A stretch of DNA of 64,000 bases from Sporomusaceae bacterium UBA7701 (GTDB lineage Bacteria > Bacillota > Negativicutes > Sporomusales > UBA7701), in NCBI GenBank assembly GCA_002482545.1, contig DLGF01000006.1, positions 62,001-126,000 on the forward strand, given 5' to 3'. A model generated the notes under the pieces. The model made no database searches, had not been told where the DNA came from, and was given only the letters and a program-made list of their open reading frames with translations. Below, one piece after another: positions 43,361 to 51,033 of the stretch (positions within the stretch are counted from its first letter, which is position 1; the number at the start of each line of letters is the position of its first letter). A program made the position numbers and the translations under genes.

Positions 43361-44344
43361 ATGAGCAACAGTCCTGGTTCTGTCCGGGTGGCTGTGGTGC
43401 AGGCGGCGCCGGTCATTATGGACCGCGCGGCAACGATCGCCAAGGTGGCCGATCTCACCGCCCAAGCCGCCGCCGGCGGAGCCAAAATCGTCGTATTTCC
43501 CGAAACCTTTATCCCCTGTTATCCCCGCGGGCTGAATTTCGGCGCCATCATCGGCAGCCGCTCCGACGCCGGGCGCAAAGATTTCTGGCGATTCTCGGAA
43601 AACGCGGTCACCGTGCCGGGCGAAGCGGCGTCCCTGCTTGGCGAAATCGCGCGCAAGGCCGGAGTTTTCCTGGTGGTCGGCGTGGTGGAGCGGGATGCGG
43701 AGTATAGCGCCAGCACCCTCTACAATACGACGCTGTATTTCGGACCGGACGGCTCCTACCGGGGCAAGCACCGCAAGCTCAAGCCCACCGCCTCCGAGCG
43801 CCTCATCTGGGGAGAGGGGGACGGCAGCACGCTGACCGTGGTCGACACGCCCTACGGCAAAATGGGTGATTTGATTTGCTGGGAAAATTACATGCCCCTC
43901 GCCCGGGTGGCCCTATACGCCAAGGGAGTGACCATCTATCTCGCGCCGACCGCCGATTCCCGGGAAAGCTGGCAGTCCACCCTCCGGCACATTGCCATGG
44001 AAGGCCGCTGCTTCGTGCTGGGCTGCAATCAATTCGTCACCAAGGATATGTACCCCACCGACCTGGCCTGTTATGACGAGCTCGCCGGTGCGCCCCAGGT
44101 AATGTGCCGGGGCGGCAGCACCATCATCGGCCCGCTGGGCCAATATATCGCCGAACCGGTATTCGACCGGGAGGAACTGCTGGTCGCCGACCTCGATCTC
44201 AGCCTCATCCAGCAGAGCCGGTATGATTTCGACGTCATGGGCCATTACGCCCGCCCGGATGTATTTAAACTTTTGGTCAACGAAGAGAAAAAGAACGGTG
44301 TCGCCTGGATCGACCCCGGAAAGCGCCCGGCGGACGCCTGGTAA
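43361..44344 (+). CDS. nitrilase / carbon-nitrogen hydrolase
   Basis: A 327-residue nitrilase-superfamily hydrolase. The catalytic triad is visible: Glu in VVFPETFIPCYPRG, Lys in RGKHRKLKPTASERLIWGEGDG and Cys in GDLICWENYMPLAR. The CWENY form and WGEGDG segment are those of true nitrilases, which convert a nitrile to acid and ammonia. SD GAAGGAG precedes ATG 43361. It stands alone on the plus strand, divergent from DUF1847. Confidence 0.92.
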   Translation: MSNSPGSVRVAVVQAAPVIMDRAATIAKVADLTAQAAAGGAKIVVFPETFIPCYPRGLNFGAIIGSRSDAGRKDFWRFSENAVTVPGEAASLLGEIARKAGVFLVVGVVERDAEYSASTLYNTTLYFGPDGSYRGKHRKLKPTASERLIWGEGDGSTLTVVDTPYGKMGDLICWENYMPLARVALYAKGVTIYLAPTADSRESWQSTLRHIAMEGRCFVLGCNQFVTKDMYPTDLACYDELAGAPQVMCRGGSTIIGPLGQYIAEPVFDREELLVADLDLSLIQQSRYDFDVMGHYARPDVFKLLVNEEKKNGVAWIDPGKRPADAW

Positions 44345-44352
44345 TATGCGGC

Positions 44353-44372
44353 AGCCTGAACTCATGTTCAGG
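44353..44372 (+). repeat. duplicated terminator hairpin L beside repeat copy 4
   Basis: GCCTGAAC-TCAT-GTTCAGGC directly after the nitrilase stop codon. Its twin (CTGAAC-TAAT-GTTCAG) lies at about 44655-44674 beyond the repeat and carries the T-tract. Confidence 0.75.
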
Positions 44373-44373
44373 C

Positions 44374-44647
44374 CAGGTTGGCGAGAAAGGCCCATCTGCG
44401 GCGCCTCGGCCCTTGCTTGCCAATGCCCGAAGTACGCGGCTTCCTGCCTAAACGCGGAAGATGTTTATGAACGCTCCGACGCTGCCGCTTCCCTCCGCTT
44501 ATCATAAACATCTTCCGGCTAGTATGCTTTTCCGGTGCGGCCCGCACACTGTTCGTAAATCTATTTGCAGATAAGCAATGGACGCTGAAAGAATTCACGA
44601 AATCAGGACGTGCATCTGGGCCTTTCTCGCCAACCTGAGTTTGTCAG
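44374..44647 (-). repeat. interspersed terminal-inverted-repeat element, copy 4 (inverted orientation)
   Basis: CAGGTTGGCGAGAAAGGCCC at 44374 and GGGCCTTTCTCGCCAACCTG to 44637, with the outer extension in inverted form (GTTTGTCAG) to 44647. It contains the same GGAAGATGTTTAT (44456-44468) / ATAAACATCTTCC (44504-44516) inverted repeat and the CGTCCTGATTTCG module of copy 1, in the opposite orientation. Confidence 0.9.
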
Positions 44648-44688
44648 AAAACAGTCTGAACTAATGTTCAGGCTGTTTTCTTTTGCGG
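44648..44688 (+). terminator. terminator of the nitrilase transcript beyond repeat copy 4
   Basis: AAAACAGTCTGAAC-TAAT-GTTCAGGCTGTTTT stem (two G-U/U-G pairs) followed by CTTTT. Confidence 0.8.
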
Positions 44689-44701
44689 CTCCCCGGAAAC
44701 C

Positions 44702-45166
44702 CTATTCCGGCCGCTGCTGCAGCACGCAGGTTCTCGGCACGAAGCCAAACTTCGCATAAAAGCCAAGGGCCGGTTCATTCTCGGCCAAAACCTCGATGTG
44801 GATGGCGTCGGCGGAATGTTCCCGGAGCCAGTGGAGGGACCGGGCCATGAACTCGGCGCCGATTCCCCTTCCCCGGTATTCGCCCGCCACGAAGAGGGAA
44901 TCGATTTCGCCTTTCCGCCCGTCCAGCGAAGCGATGCAGTACCCAACCGCCCCGCCGGCTTCCGCCGTTTCGGCGACGATAATCTTCAGCTGTTTGCCGC
45001 CGGTGAGAAGCCTTTGCTTGCGCTGGTCAAAGGTGATGGTGCGGAAGGTCGGCCGGAAAAGCTCCGAAATAACTTCATGATGCTCGCGCAGCTTGTCCCA
45101 CAGCGGCCGGAGCGCTTCGAGCTCTTCCGCCGGCAGTTCCCGATAGATCACACCTTTGTCCTCCAT
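44702..45166 (-). CDS. GNAT-family N-acetyltransferase
   Basis: A 154-residue GNAT: IDSLFVAGEYRGRGIGAEFMARSLHWLREHSADAIHIEVLAENEPALGFYAKFGFVPR gives motifs A and B with the acetyl-CoA loop RGRGIG. Substrate unknown. SD AAAGGAGG lies before ATG 45166. It is unrelated in sequence to the other GNATs nearby. Confidence 0.9.
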   Translation of the reverse strand: MEDKGVIYRELPAEELEALRPLWDKLREHHEVISELFRPTFRTITFDQRKQRLLTGGKQLKIIVAETAEAGGAVGYCIASLDGRKGEIDSLFVAGEYRGRGIGAEFMARSLHWLREHSADAIHIEVLAENEPALGFYAKFGFVPRTCVLQQRPE

Positions 45167-45267
45167 TGGCGTCGCCTCCTTTTAATCCATTTTACAGCAG
45201 GCGGTTTATGGGAGGCAATAAAGAAACCCGCCTTCCCTGAAAAAGCGATTCTTGCGGCGGCGGGCAA

Positions 45268-45297
45268 AAAACCGCACCGGCCGGCCGGTGCGGTTTG
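45268..45297 (-). terminator. terminator of ddl
   Basis: Minus-strand ACCGCACCGG-CCGG-CCGGTGCGGT stem followed by TTTTTTG, downstream of the stop at 45322. Confidence 0.88.
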
Positions 45298-45321
45298 GGG
45301 AGCAAATAGCCGGCAGCGTGG

Positions 45322-46416
45322 CTACCGGCAGGTTTCCAGTTGCTGCTCCCGGGCGTGGCGTTCGAGCGCCAGCTCGATCAGCCGGTCGACCAGCTTGCTG
45401 TAGGATAGCCCGCTGACTTCCCATAGCTTCGGATACATGCTGATTTTGGTAAATCCCGGGATGGTATTGATTTCATTGACGACAACGGACTCATCCCCGG
45501 TAAGGAAACAGTCGACCCGCGCCATCCCCTCGCAGCAGAGCACCCGGAAACTCTCGATCGCCAGTTCTTGAACCCGCCTGGCGGCTTCAGCCGAAAGCTT
45601 GGCCGGAATTTCCAGAATAGCGCCATTTTCATCGATATATTTGGCGTCATAGGAATAAAACTCCTGTTGGGCGATGATCTCGCCCACTGCGGACGCGACC
45701 GGACGGTCGTTGCCGAGGACGGAGCATTCCACTTCCCGCCCGGCGACGAACGCTTCGATCAGAATTTTACTGTCAAACTTGAAGGCCGCGTCAATCGCCC
45801 GGAAAAAGTCGGCTTCCCCCTTGACCTTGCTGACTCCGACCGAGGAGCCCATATTCGCCGGCTTGACAAAGAGCGGCATTCCCAGCTCGCCGGCCACGTC
45901 CTCGAACCGTATCTGGTCCCGCTGCCACCTCTGGTACGCCTTGAATTTCGCCACCGGTATGCCGGCGTCGCGCAGCAGCCGTTTCATGACATCCTTATCC
46001 ATTCCGATGGCCGACCCGAGCACGCCTGCGCCGACAAAAGGAAGATCGGCCAGCTTTAAGAGCCCCTGGACCGTTCCGTCTTCCCCGCAGGGGCCGTGCA
46101 AAATCGGGAAAACCACATCAATCGGGCCGACCGGAGTCCGGTCGGAAACCGACATCAACGGCTGGCCGGCGCCTCCCGGCACCAGCGTCACGCTTTTGCC
46201 GGATTTGTTGAGCGCGATAAGTTTGGGATCATGGTCGTTCAGCAAAAAGCGGGACTGATCGTTCAAATACCAGTGTCCCTGTTTGTCGATGCCGATCAGG
46301 GTAACGTCGTACTTGTCTTTGTCGAGGGCCGCGATAACGTTTTTGGCGGACTGGAGGGACACTTCATGTTCCGCCGATTTGCCGCCAAACAGTATTCCTA
46401 CATGGATTTTTCCCAT
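45322..46416 (-). CDS. ddl: D-alanine-D-alanine ligase
   Basis: A 364-residue ATP-grasp ligase making the D-Ala-D-Ala dipeptide of peptidoglycan. Segments: GGKSAEHEVSLQSA at the N-terminus, HGPCGEDGTVQG, the ATP-grasp loop VKPANMGSSVGVSKV, FYSYDAKYID with the Tyr expected of D-Ala ligases rather than D-lactate ligases, and VNEINTIPGFT. Length fits the DdlA-type with an extra N-terminal loop. SD AAAGGAGG precedes ATG 46416. Confidence 0.97.
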   Translation of the reverse strand: MGKIHVGILFGGKSAEHEVSLQSAKNVIAALDKDKYDVTLIGIDKQGHWYLNDQSRFLLNDHDPKLIALNKSGKSVTLVPGGAGQPLMSVSDRTPVGPIDVVFPILHGPCGEDGTVQGLLKLADLPFVGAGVLGSAIGMDKDVMKRLLRDAGIPVAKFKAYQRWQRDQIRFEDVAGELGMPLFVKPANMGSSVGVSKVKGEADFFRAIDAAFKFDSKILIEAFVAGREVECSVLGNDRPVASAVGEIIAQQEFYSYDAKYIDENGAILEIPAKLSAEAARRVQELAIESFRVLCCEGMARVDCFLTGDESVVVNEINTIPGFTKISMYPKLWEVSGLSYSKLVDRLIELALERHAREQQLETCR

Positions 46417-46517
46417 GATATAAGCCTCCTTTCGCTATATACCTTACTTTATTTTATTTCCCGGCCGCGTAAATATCCCTGACCGGTAAACCCGACGGTA
46501 AAAATTCCTTAAACGCT

Positions 46518-46955
46518 TCAAAGATATTTTTTGAACCCCTTCGCGACGGCGGAATCATACCCCAGGGAGGCATAAAACCGGTGAGCTTCCTTGCGGTGGG
46601 ACATGGATGTAAGCATGGCGAAATAACAGTTCCGGTCGCGGCCCCAGGCCTCGATGCCGTCCATCAGCTTCCGTCCGACTCCCTGTCCCCGGCACGTTTG
46701 CGCAACAATCATATTTTCGATGACCAAAAACGGCCGGCAAACCCCGATGATATCGTCGCAGGCCACGCCCATCACCGAACCTACCAGGCGGTTCTGACCA
46801 TCCTTGGCGGCGAGAACCACTTGGCTTGGATTGACCGCTATTCTCGCGAAAATCTCCCGCATTTTCGCGAGGTCGATTTCGACTGCCACCAATTCTTCAT
46901 AAAGCCGGGCCAGTTCCGGCAGGTCGCCGGCTTCCACCGGGGTTATCGTCAGCAT
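46518..46955 (-). CDS. GNAT-family N-acetyltransferase
   Basis: A 145-residue GNAT. Motif A reads IENMIVAQTCRGQGVGRKLMDGIEAWGRDRNCYFAMLTS, with the acetyl-CoA loop RGQGVG, and HRFYASLGYDSAVAKGFKKYL at the C-terminus. Substrate unknown. It lies upstream of ddl on the same strand and may be cotranscribed; SD GGGAGGGG is before ATG 46955. Confidence 0.9.
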   Translation of the reverse strand: MLTITPVEAGDLPELARLYEELVAVEIDLAKMREIFARIAVNPSQVVLAAKDGQNRLVGSVMGVACDDIIGVCRPFLVIENMIVAQTCRGQGVGRKLMDGIEAWGRDRNCYFAMLTSMSHRKEAHRFYASLGYDSAVAKGFKKYL

Positions 46956-47036
46956 GGCGTCTCCCCTCCCTTTTCAGTTTACTCCTGACCGGGCCGTGAT
47001 CAAATACTCCTTCCCTAACAGGGTTATAACGAAGGA

Positions 47037-47072
47037 ATAAAAGGCCTGAACCCCATAGAGTCTAGGCCTTCC
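47037..47072 (-). terminator. terminator of the RimJ/RimL-type acetyltransferase gene
   Basis: Minus-strand AAGGCCT / AGGCCTT stem with an 18-20 base loop followed by TTATT. Confidence 0.6.
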
Positions 47073-47169
47073 ATTTTCTCTCTCCTTTGCTATTATATGC
47101 GCCGCTCCCGGGTCAAAGACTCCGGCGGTTTCTGCAGCACTTCCGCCCTGCCATGGCGCCCACGATGGT

Positions 47170-47736
47170 TCACTCCGTCTGATCCTGTCCCGCTAAAGCC
47201 GGCTCAGGGTCGATGTTCAGGCCCATGGTATAAACGTCGTACAGCACGCCGTTGCTGCGGAGGTCGCGGGTAATGCGGCCCTCCACCGCAAATCCCATCT
47301 TGTGATACAAGGCAATGCCCCGGCTATTGTCGGTCCGGACCCGGAGATTGATCTTGCGCACTTCGCCGGTTTGCCCCGCCCAGTTGATCAGGCTGCCGAG
47401 CAGCCTTCGCCCGATCCCAAGGCCCCAGAAGTCCTGCAGCACCGTGATGCCGAATTCGCCGGTATGCGCCGTTTTGGGCCTTTTCCCCCGGCGGAACGTC
47501 AGACAGCCGACTATTCTTCCTTCAACTTCCGCCACCAGAAATATCCCATTCCTTCTGTTGGCGAAATCACCGATGGATTTCCGCTGGGTTTCCACGGGAT
47601 CTACTTCTCCCGGGCCAAAGGTCAAAAAATCGCTCTGCCCGGCCACTGCCTCCAGGTACTGAGCGAAGTCCGCGGCGTCGTCGGGAACGGCCGGACGAAT
47701 AGCCAGCGTGGCTCCGTTGTTCAATACATGCTCCAC
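47170..47736 (-). CDS. GNAT-family N-acetyltransferase (RimJ/RimL-like)
   Basis: A 188-residue GNAT: FGITVLQDFWGLGIGRRLLGSLINWAG gives the acetyl-CoA loop, and KINLRVRTDNSRGIALYHKMGFAVEGRITRD the C-terminal motifs. This is the form of peptide/antibiotic acetyltransferases. The start is probably GTG 47736 (GGAG nine bases before) rather than TTG 47742. It is the next gene after hisS on the same strand, 60 bases downstream. Confidence 0.9.
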   Translation of the reverse strand: MEHVLNNGATLAIRPAVPDDAADFAQYLEAVAGQSDFLTFGPGEVDPVETQRKSIGDFANRRNGIFLVAEVEGRIVGCLTFRRGKRPKTAHTGEFGITVLQDFWGLGIGRRLLGSLINWAGQTGEVRKINLRVRTDNSRGIALYHKMGFAVEGRITRDLRSNGVLYDVYTMGLNIDPEPALAGQDQTE

Positions 47737-47802
47737 CAGCAACCGCTCCTTTCTTCTTTGGCATTTTTCCCATTATATACCTGGAGACCGCTGCCTGCAA
47801 TC

Positions 47803-49110
47803 CTAAAATTCGCCGCGCGCAGCCCGCAGCCTCGCCGCCAGTTCATCCCAGGTCAGTTCTTCCTCCCGTCCCCCGGCCATATCCCTGAGCTTGGCGGTAC
47901 GCCGGCCCAGCTCATCCGGTCCGACGATCACCGCATAGGGAACGCCCGCCTTATTGACATAGTCGAGGGCCTTCCGCAGCTTTCGCCCGGTCATTTCCAG
48001 CTCCACCCGCACCCCCGACGCTCTGAGGCGGCTGGCCAGGCCGAGAATCTCCCGCTCAGTCCCAAGGGGGATGATATACACATCCGCCGGCGGCCTGAAC
48101 GGCATTTTGCCGCCGAGCCGGAGCGCCTCGTGGATGACGTCGAGGCCAAAACTCATGCCCACGGCCGGATATTCAGCGCCGTTGTCCAGAAACGCTCCGA
48201 TAATCTTGTCATAGCGGCCGCCCGCCCCAATGCTTGAGGAAATCGTTCCGTCGGACAAGAATACTTCCCAGACCGTTCCGGTGTAGATTTCGAGTCCGCG
48301 GGCCAGCCAAGGGGAAAATTGCGTTACCCCCTCCAATCCCGCGGCGGCGAGGTAGGACTCAAGCGCCCTCAGCTCGGTCATGCCTTCCCTCAGCAAGTCG
48401 TTGACTTGCTTTCTTTCCAACTGTCCCAGCAGTTCCCCGGGCGGTATATCGAGATATTCCAGCAGCTTTTCCGCACTTTCCCGGCCGGCCCCCTTGCCGG
48501 CGATCTCGTCGGCCACGGCCGCCCGGCCGATCTTGGCAATTTTATCGAGGCTGAGGATAACCTCTCCCGCCAGTTCCCCGGGCAGCCCGGCAGCCTGAGT
48601 CAGTCCGGCCAGCAGCTTCCGGTTGTTGTAGTCAATGCGGACAGGCAGCCCCAGCCGGTCAAAAGCATCGGCCGCCAGCGACAACAGCTCCACCTCGGCC
48701 AGGAGCGTCCCGACCCCGACGACATCCACATCGCACTGTACAAACTCCCGGCTGCGTCCGGCCTTAACCGGCCCATCCCGGAACACCTTCCCGATTTCGT
48801 ACCGCTTGAACGGCATTTTTAGCTGCGGATTCATGCCGACGACCCTGGCGAAGGGAACGGTGAGATCGTAGCGGAGCGCCAGTTCCCGCCGGCCCTGATC
48901 CGTCAGCCGGTACACCTCCTTGAGAATCTCCGCCCCGCCGGCGTACTTGGCCGCCAAAACATCATAATAGCAGACGACGGGCGTTTCCAGCGGCTGATAA
49001 CCGTAACGCTCGAATACCTCTTCGAGCGTTCGGGCGATTGCCCGTCTGGCTGTTTGTTCTTCCGGCAGAAAATCACTTGTCCCCTTGACATTTCTGAGCA
49101 TAGTCGCCAT
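47803..49110 (-). CDS. hisS: histidyl-tRNA synthetase
   Basis: A 435-residue class II synthetase. Motif 1 region at the N-terminus (GTSDFLPEEQTARR), motif 2 in LRYDLTVPFARVV / RYEIGKVFRDGPVKAGRSREFVQCDVDVVG, the His-specific ARGLEIYTGTVWEVF and GGRYDKIIGAF, motif 3 near PAVGMSFGLDVI, and the C-terminal anticodon-binding domain. The start is ATG 49110 (MATMLRNVKGTSDF) after AAAGGAGG. It is controlled by the histidine leader described separately. Confidence 0.97.
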   Translation of the reverse strand: MATMLRNVKGTSDFLPEEQTARRAIARTLEEVFERYGYQPLETPVVCYYDVLAAKYAGGAEILKEVYRLTDQGRRELALRYDLTVPFARVVGMNPQLKMPFKRYEIGKVFRDGPVKAGRSREFVQCDVDVVGVGTLLAEVELLSLAADAFDRLGLPVRIDYNNRKLLAGLTQAAGLPGELAGEVILSLDKIAKIGRAAVADEIAGKGAGRESAEKLLEYLDIPPGELLGQLERKQVNDLLREGMTELRALESYLAAAGLEGVTQFSPWLARGLEIYTGTVWEVFLSDGTISSSIGAGGRYDKIIGAFLDNGAEYPAVGMSFGLDVIHEALRLGGKMPFRPPADVYIIPLGTEREILGLASRLRASGVRVELEMTGRKLRKALDYVNKAGVPYAVIVGPDELGRRTAKLRDMAGGREEELTWDELAARLRAARGEF

Positions 49111-49128
49111 GTTAAGGCCTCCTTTGCT

Positions 49129-49177
49129 AAATAAAAACGCCATGCAGGCTTGACGGTCCATCATGCCTGCATGGCGT
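49129..49177 (-). terminator. attenuator terminator of hisS
   Basis: Minus-strand ACGCCATGCAGGC (49177-49165) and GCCTGCATGGCGT (49149-49137) form a 13-bp stem followed by TTTTATTT, directly ahead of the hisS SD. Confidence 0.92.
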
Positions 49178-49210
49178 ATCCAAACTTCTCAGTCACCGCC
49201 ACCGGCCCAA

Positions 49211-49255
49211 ACGCATACAGCGCTTGCGCCTGCGGAAAATCGCAGCTACAAGCGC
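49211..49255 (-). promoter_or_regulatory. pause hairpin and antiterminator segments of the hisS leader
   Basis: GCGCTTG (49255-49249) pairs with CAAGCGC (49226-49220), with an inner CTGCG/CGCAG stem; this hairpin spans the leader stop codon. The next segment TGTATGCGT (49219-49211) can pair with ACGCCATGCA (49177-49168), which is the 5' arm of the terminator, using one bulge and one G-U pair. Together they give the 1:2, 2:3, 3:4 logic of amino-acid attenuation. Confidence 0.75.
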
Positions 49256-49293
49256 GGCCTGTGATGGTGATGGTGACGGCTGGCTAAAAACAT
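49246..49293 (-). CDS. hisL-like: histidine leader peptide of hisS
   Basis: A 15-residue peptide MFLASRHHHHHRPRL encoded from ATG 49293 with GGGAGG five bases upstream and stop TAG at 49248-49246. It has five consecutive His codons (CAC CAT CAC CAT CAC) starting seven codons from the end of the SD. Ribosome stalling here at low His-tRNA would hold back the pause hairpin and let hisS be transcribed. Confidence 0.88.
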   Translation of the reverse strand: MFLASRHHHHHRPRL

Positions 49294-49324
49294 GATATCC
49301 TCCCGGAAAAGGGTATTTTAGAAA

Positions 49325-49353
49325 AATATACTCCTTCCGGCTCCGGTTGTCAA
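49325..49353 (-). promoter_or_regulatory. promoter of the hisS leader transcript
   Basis: Minus strand -35 TTGACA (49353-49348), 17-bp spacer, -10 TATATT (49330-49325), about 32 bases before the leader peptide start. Confidence 0.85.
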
Positions 49354-49394
49354 CCGCTGCCGGGCACGCCACTATCGCCCGGCCGGCCGCGAGG

Positions 49395-49500
49395 CAGGAA
49401 ATTGCCCCCTCGGTCGCGAAGGGGTGAGAAAACTGAGAACCGGGTTTCCTCTAACCGGCAACCTGCAGCCAATCCGTTTGGCTGAGAACACCATAGGAGG
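49395..49500 (+). promoter_or_regulatory. structured leader of malY with partial S-box resemblance
   Basis: TCGCGAAGGGGTGAGAAAACTGAGAACC followed by CGGCAACCTGC and GCCAATCC resembles the order of SAM-I riboswitch core blocks, but the closing P1 strand and the canonical GGGACTGGCCC are not present. Hairpins CGCGA/TCGCG and GCCAA/TTGGC are formed. Ligand identity is unproven. Confidence 0.33.
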
Positions 49501-49507
49501 TCTGTAC

Positions 49508-50680
49508 ATGGCTTTTGATTTCGATACCCCGATCAGCCGGCAAAACACAGGCTGCTGCAAATGGGACGATCTGCAGCAGGTTTTCGGCCGCACCGACGTC
49601 CTGCCGCTCTGGGTGGCGGATATGGACTTCTCGGCTCCGCCCGGCGTAACCGCAGCCCTCAAAGCCCGCCTGGAGCATCCGGTATACGGTTATCACACCC
49701 GGGAAAAACCGTTGTTCGAGTCCGTGGCGAACTGGGAGAAAAAACGCCACGGCTGGCAGGTCGAACTGGAATGGCTGATGAACGCTCCCGGGGTCGTCCC
49801 TTCCATCAGCGCGGCTATTCTGGCCTTCACCGAGCCTGGCGATGAGATCATTATTCAGCCGCCGGTTTATCCGCCCTTTTCCGCCTGTGTAAAAAACAAC
49901 AACCGGCGGCTGGTGGAAAATCCTCTGATTGAGGACAGCGGCCGCTACACGCCCGACTTGGAAGACCTCAAGCGGAAAATAACGCCCCGGACCAAGCTGC
50001 TGATCCTCTGCAGCCCGCACAACCCGGTCGGCCGGGTATGGACAAGGGACGAACTGCTTACACTGAATGAGATCTGCCTCAACCACGGCGTCACGGTCAT
50101 TTCGGACGAAATCCACTGCGATCTCGCCTTTTCCGGCCATCGCCACATTCCCACCGCGGCCCTGGGGGAAGCAATCGCCCGGAACACCGTCGCCATGATT
50201 TCTCCCAGCAAAACCTTTAACATCGCCGGAACTTACACTTCCTTCGTCGTCATCCCCGACGCCGGGAAACGCCGGAAATTCGCCCAGACCATCGAAGCCC
50301 TCAAGATCGGCGCCGGCAATCTTTTCGGCATTATCGCCGCGGAAGCCGCCTACCGCACCGGGGAGGCCTGGCTGGACGAACTGCTGCCGTATCTGGAGGC
50401 GAACGCCGGATATCTGGCGGAATACGTCAGGCAGAACCTTCCCGGGGTGAAGGTCGTAAAGCCCGAAGGCACCTACCTGGCTTGGCTGGACTTCCGCGGA
50501 GTGTCGGGCGACCCGGCTTATCTCCAGGAACTCCTGCTCAACCGGGCCAAGGTCGGGCTGAATGACGGCGCGGCCTACGGCCACGGCGGAGCAGGCTTCG
50601 CCAGACTCAACTTCGCCTGCTCCCGGTCGCTGCTTCAGGAAGGTCTGGTACGCATCGAACAGGCGCTAAAAAACCGTTAG
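49508..50680 (+). CDS. MalY/PatB-family aminotransferase (cystathionine beta-lyase type)
   Basis: A 390-residue fold-type I PLP enzyme. It starts MAFDFDTPISRQNTGCCKWD and has LPLWVADMDFSAPPGV, the cofactor segments CSPHNPVGRVWTRDEL and VISDEIHCDLAF, PLP lysine in SPSKTFNIAG and the terminal RLNFACSRSLL. This block order is PatB/MalY, a C-S lyase that makes homocysteine from cystathionine. ATG 49508 follows AGGAGGT. Confidence 0.93.
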   Translation: MAFDFDTPISRQNTGCCKWDDLQQVFGRTDVLPLWVADMDFSAPPGVTAALKARLEHPVYGYHTREKPLFESVANWEKKRHGWQVELEWLMNAPGVVPSISAAILAFTEPGDEIIIQPPVYPPFSACVKNNNRRLVENPLIEDSGRYTPDLEDLKRKITPRTKLLILCSPHNPVGRVWTRDELLTLNEICLNHGVTVISDEIHCDLAFSGHRHIPTAALGEAIARNTVAMISPSKTFNIAGTYTSFVVIPDAGKRRKFAQTIEALKIGAGNLFGIIAAEAAYRTGEAWLDELLPYLEANAGYLAEYVRQNLPGVKVVKPEGTYLAWLDFRGVSGDPAYLQELLLNRAKVGLNDGAAYGHGGAGFARLNFACSRSLLQEGLVRIEQALKNR

Positions 50681-50687
50681 TATTCCC

Positions 50688-50732
50688 ATAAAGACCGGCT
50701 GAAAGCTTCAAGGCCTTTCAGCCGGTCTTTAT
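50688..50732 (+). terminator. terminator of malY
   Basis: AAAGACCGGCTGAAA / TTTCAGCCGGTCTTT 15-bp stem followed by ATTTGCC. Confidence 0.9.
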
Positions 50733-50964
50733 TTGCCTAAATCTTGGGGCGCACGACGGGGACAAGTTGTCATCGTCCTCTATTTACAGACATTTGTGCC
50801 TTACCACTGACCATGCAAATTTTATAATCCGGGAAATATGGCGAATAGACCGGGTTAAAAACGATCCAGACGCCATTATAAAGTAAATATACAATATTGC
50901 GCGTTTATACTATCCTTTCCTATGTCAGCAGTCCAAAATGTTAGAATTTTGAAATATATGCGAT
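50733..50964. other. AT-rich intergenic stretch upstream of tdh
   Basis: No reading frame or convincing RNA fold. It includes a TATAAT at about 50820 without a good -35. It may hold regulatory sites for tdh-kbl. Confidence 0.4.
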
Positions 50965-50993
50965 TTGACGCTGGACGGTTGGTGAAATACAAT
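50965..50993 (+). promoter_or_regulatory. promoter of tdh-kbl
   Basis: -35 TTGACG (50965-50970), 17-bp spacer, -10 TACAAT (50988-50993), 40 bases before ATG 51034. Confidence 0.82.
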
Positions 50994-51033
50994 AAGCTCA
51001 ACCTAATCACGTTAGAAAGATTGAGGTGTTGAT

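Noticed and set aside
49385..49500. TPP riboswitch before malY (GGGGTG...CTGAGA...AACCTG)
   Set aside because: The mandatory CTGATCTGG..TAATGCCAGCG half is missing; the true TPP riboswitch is at 54547-54628.
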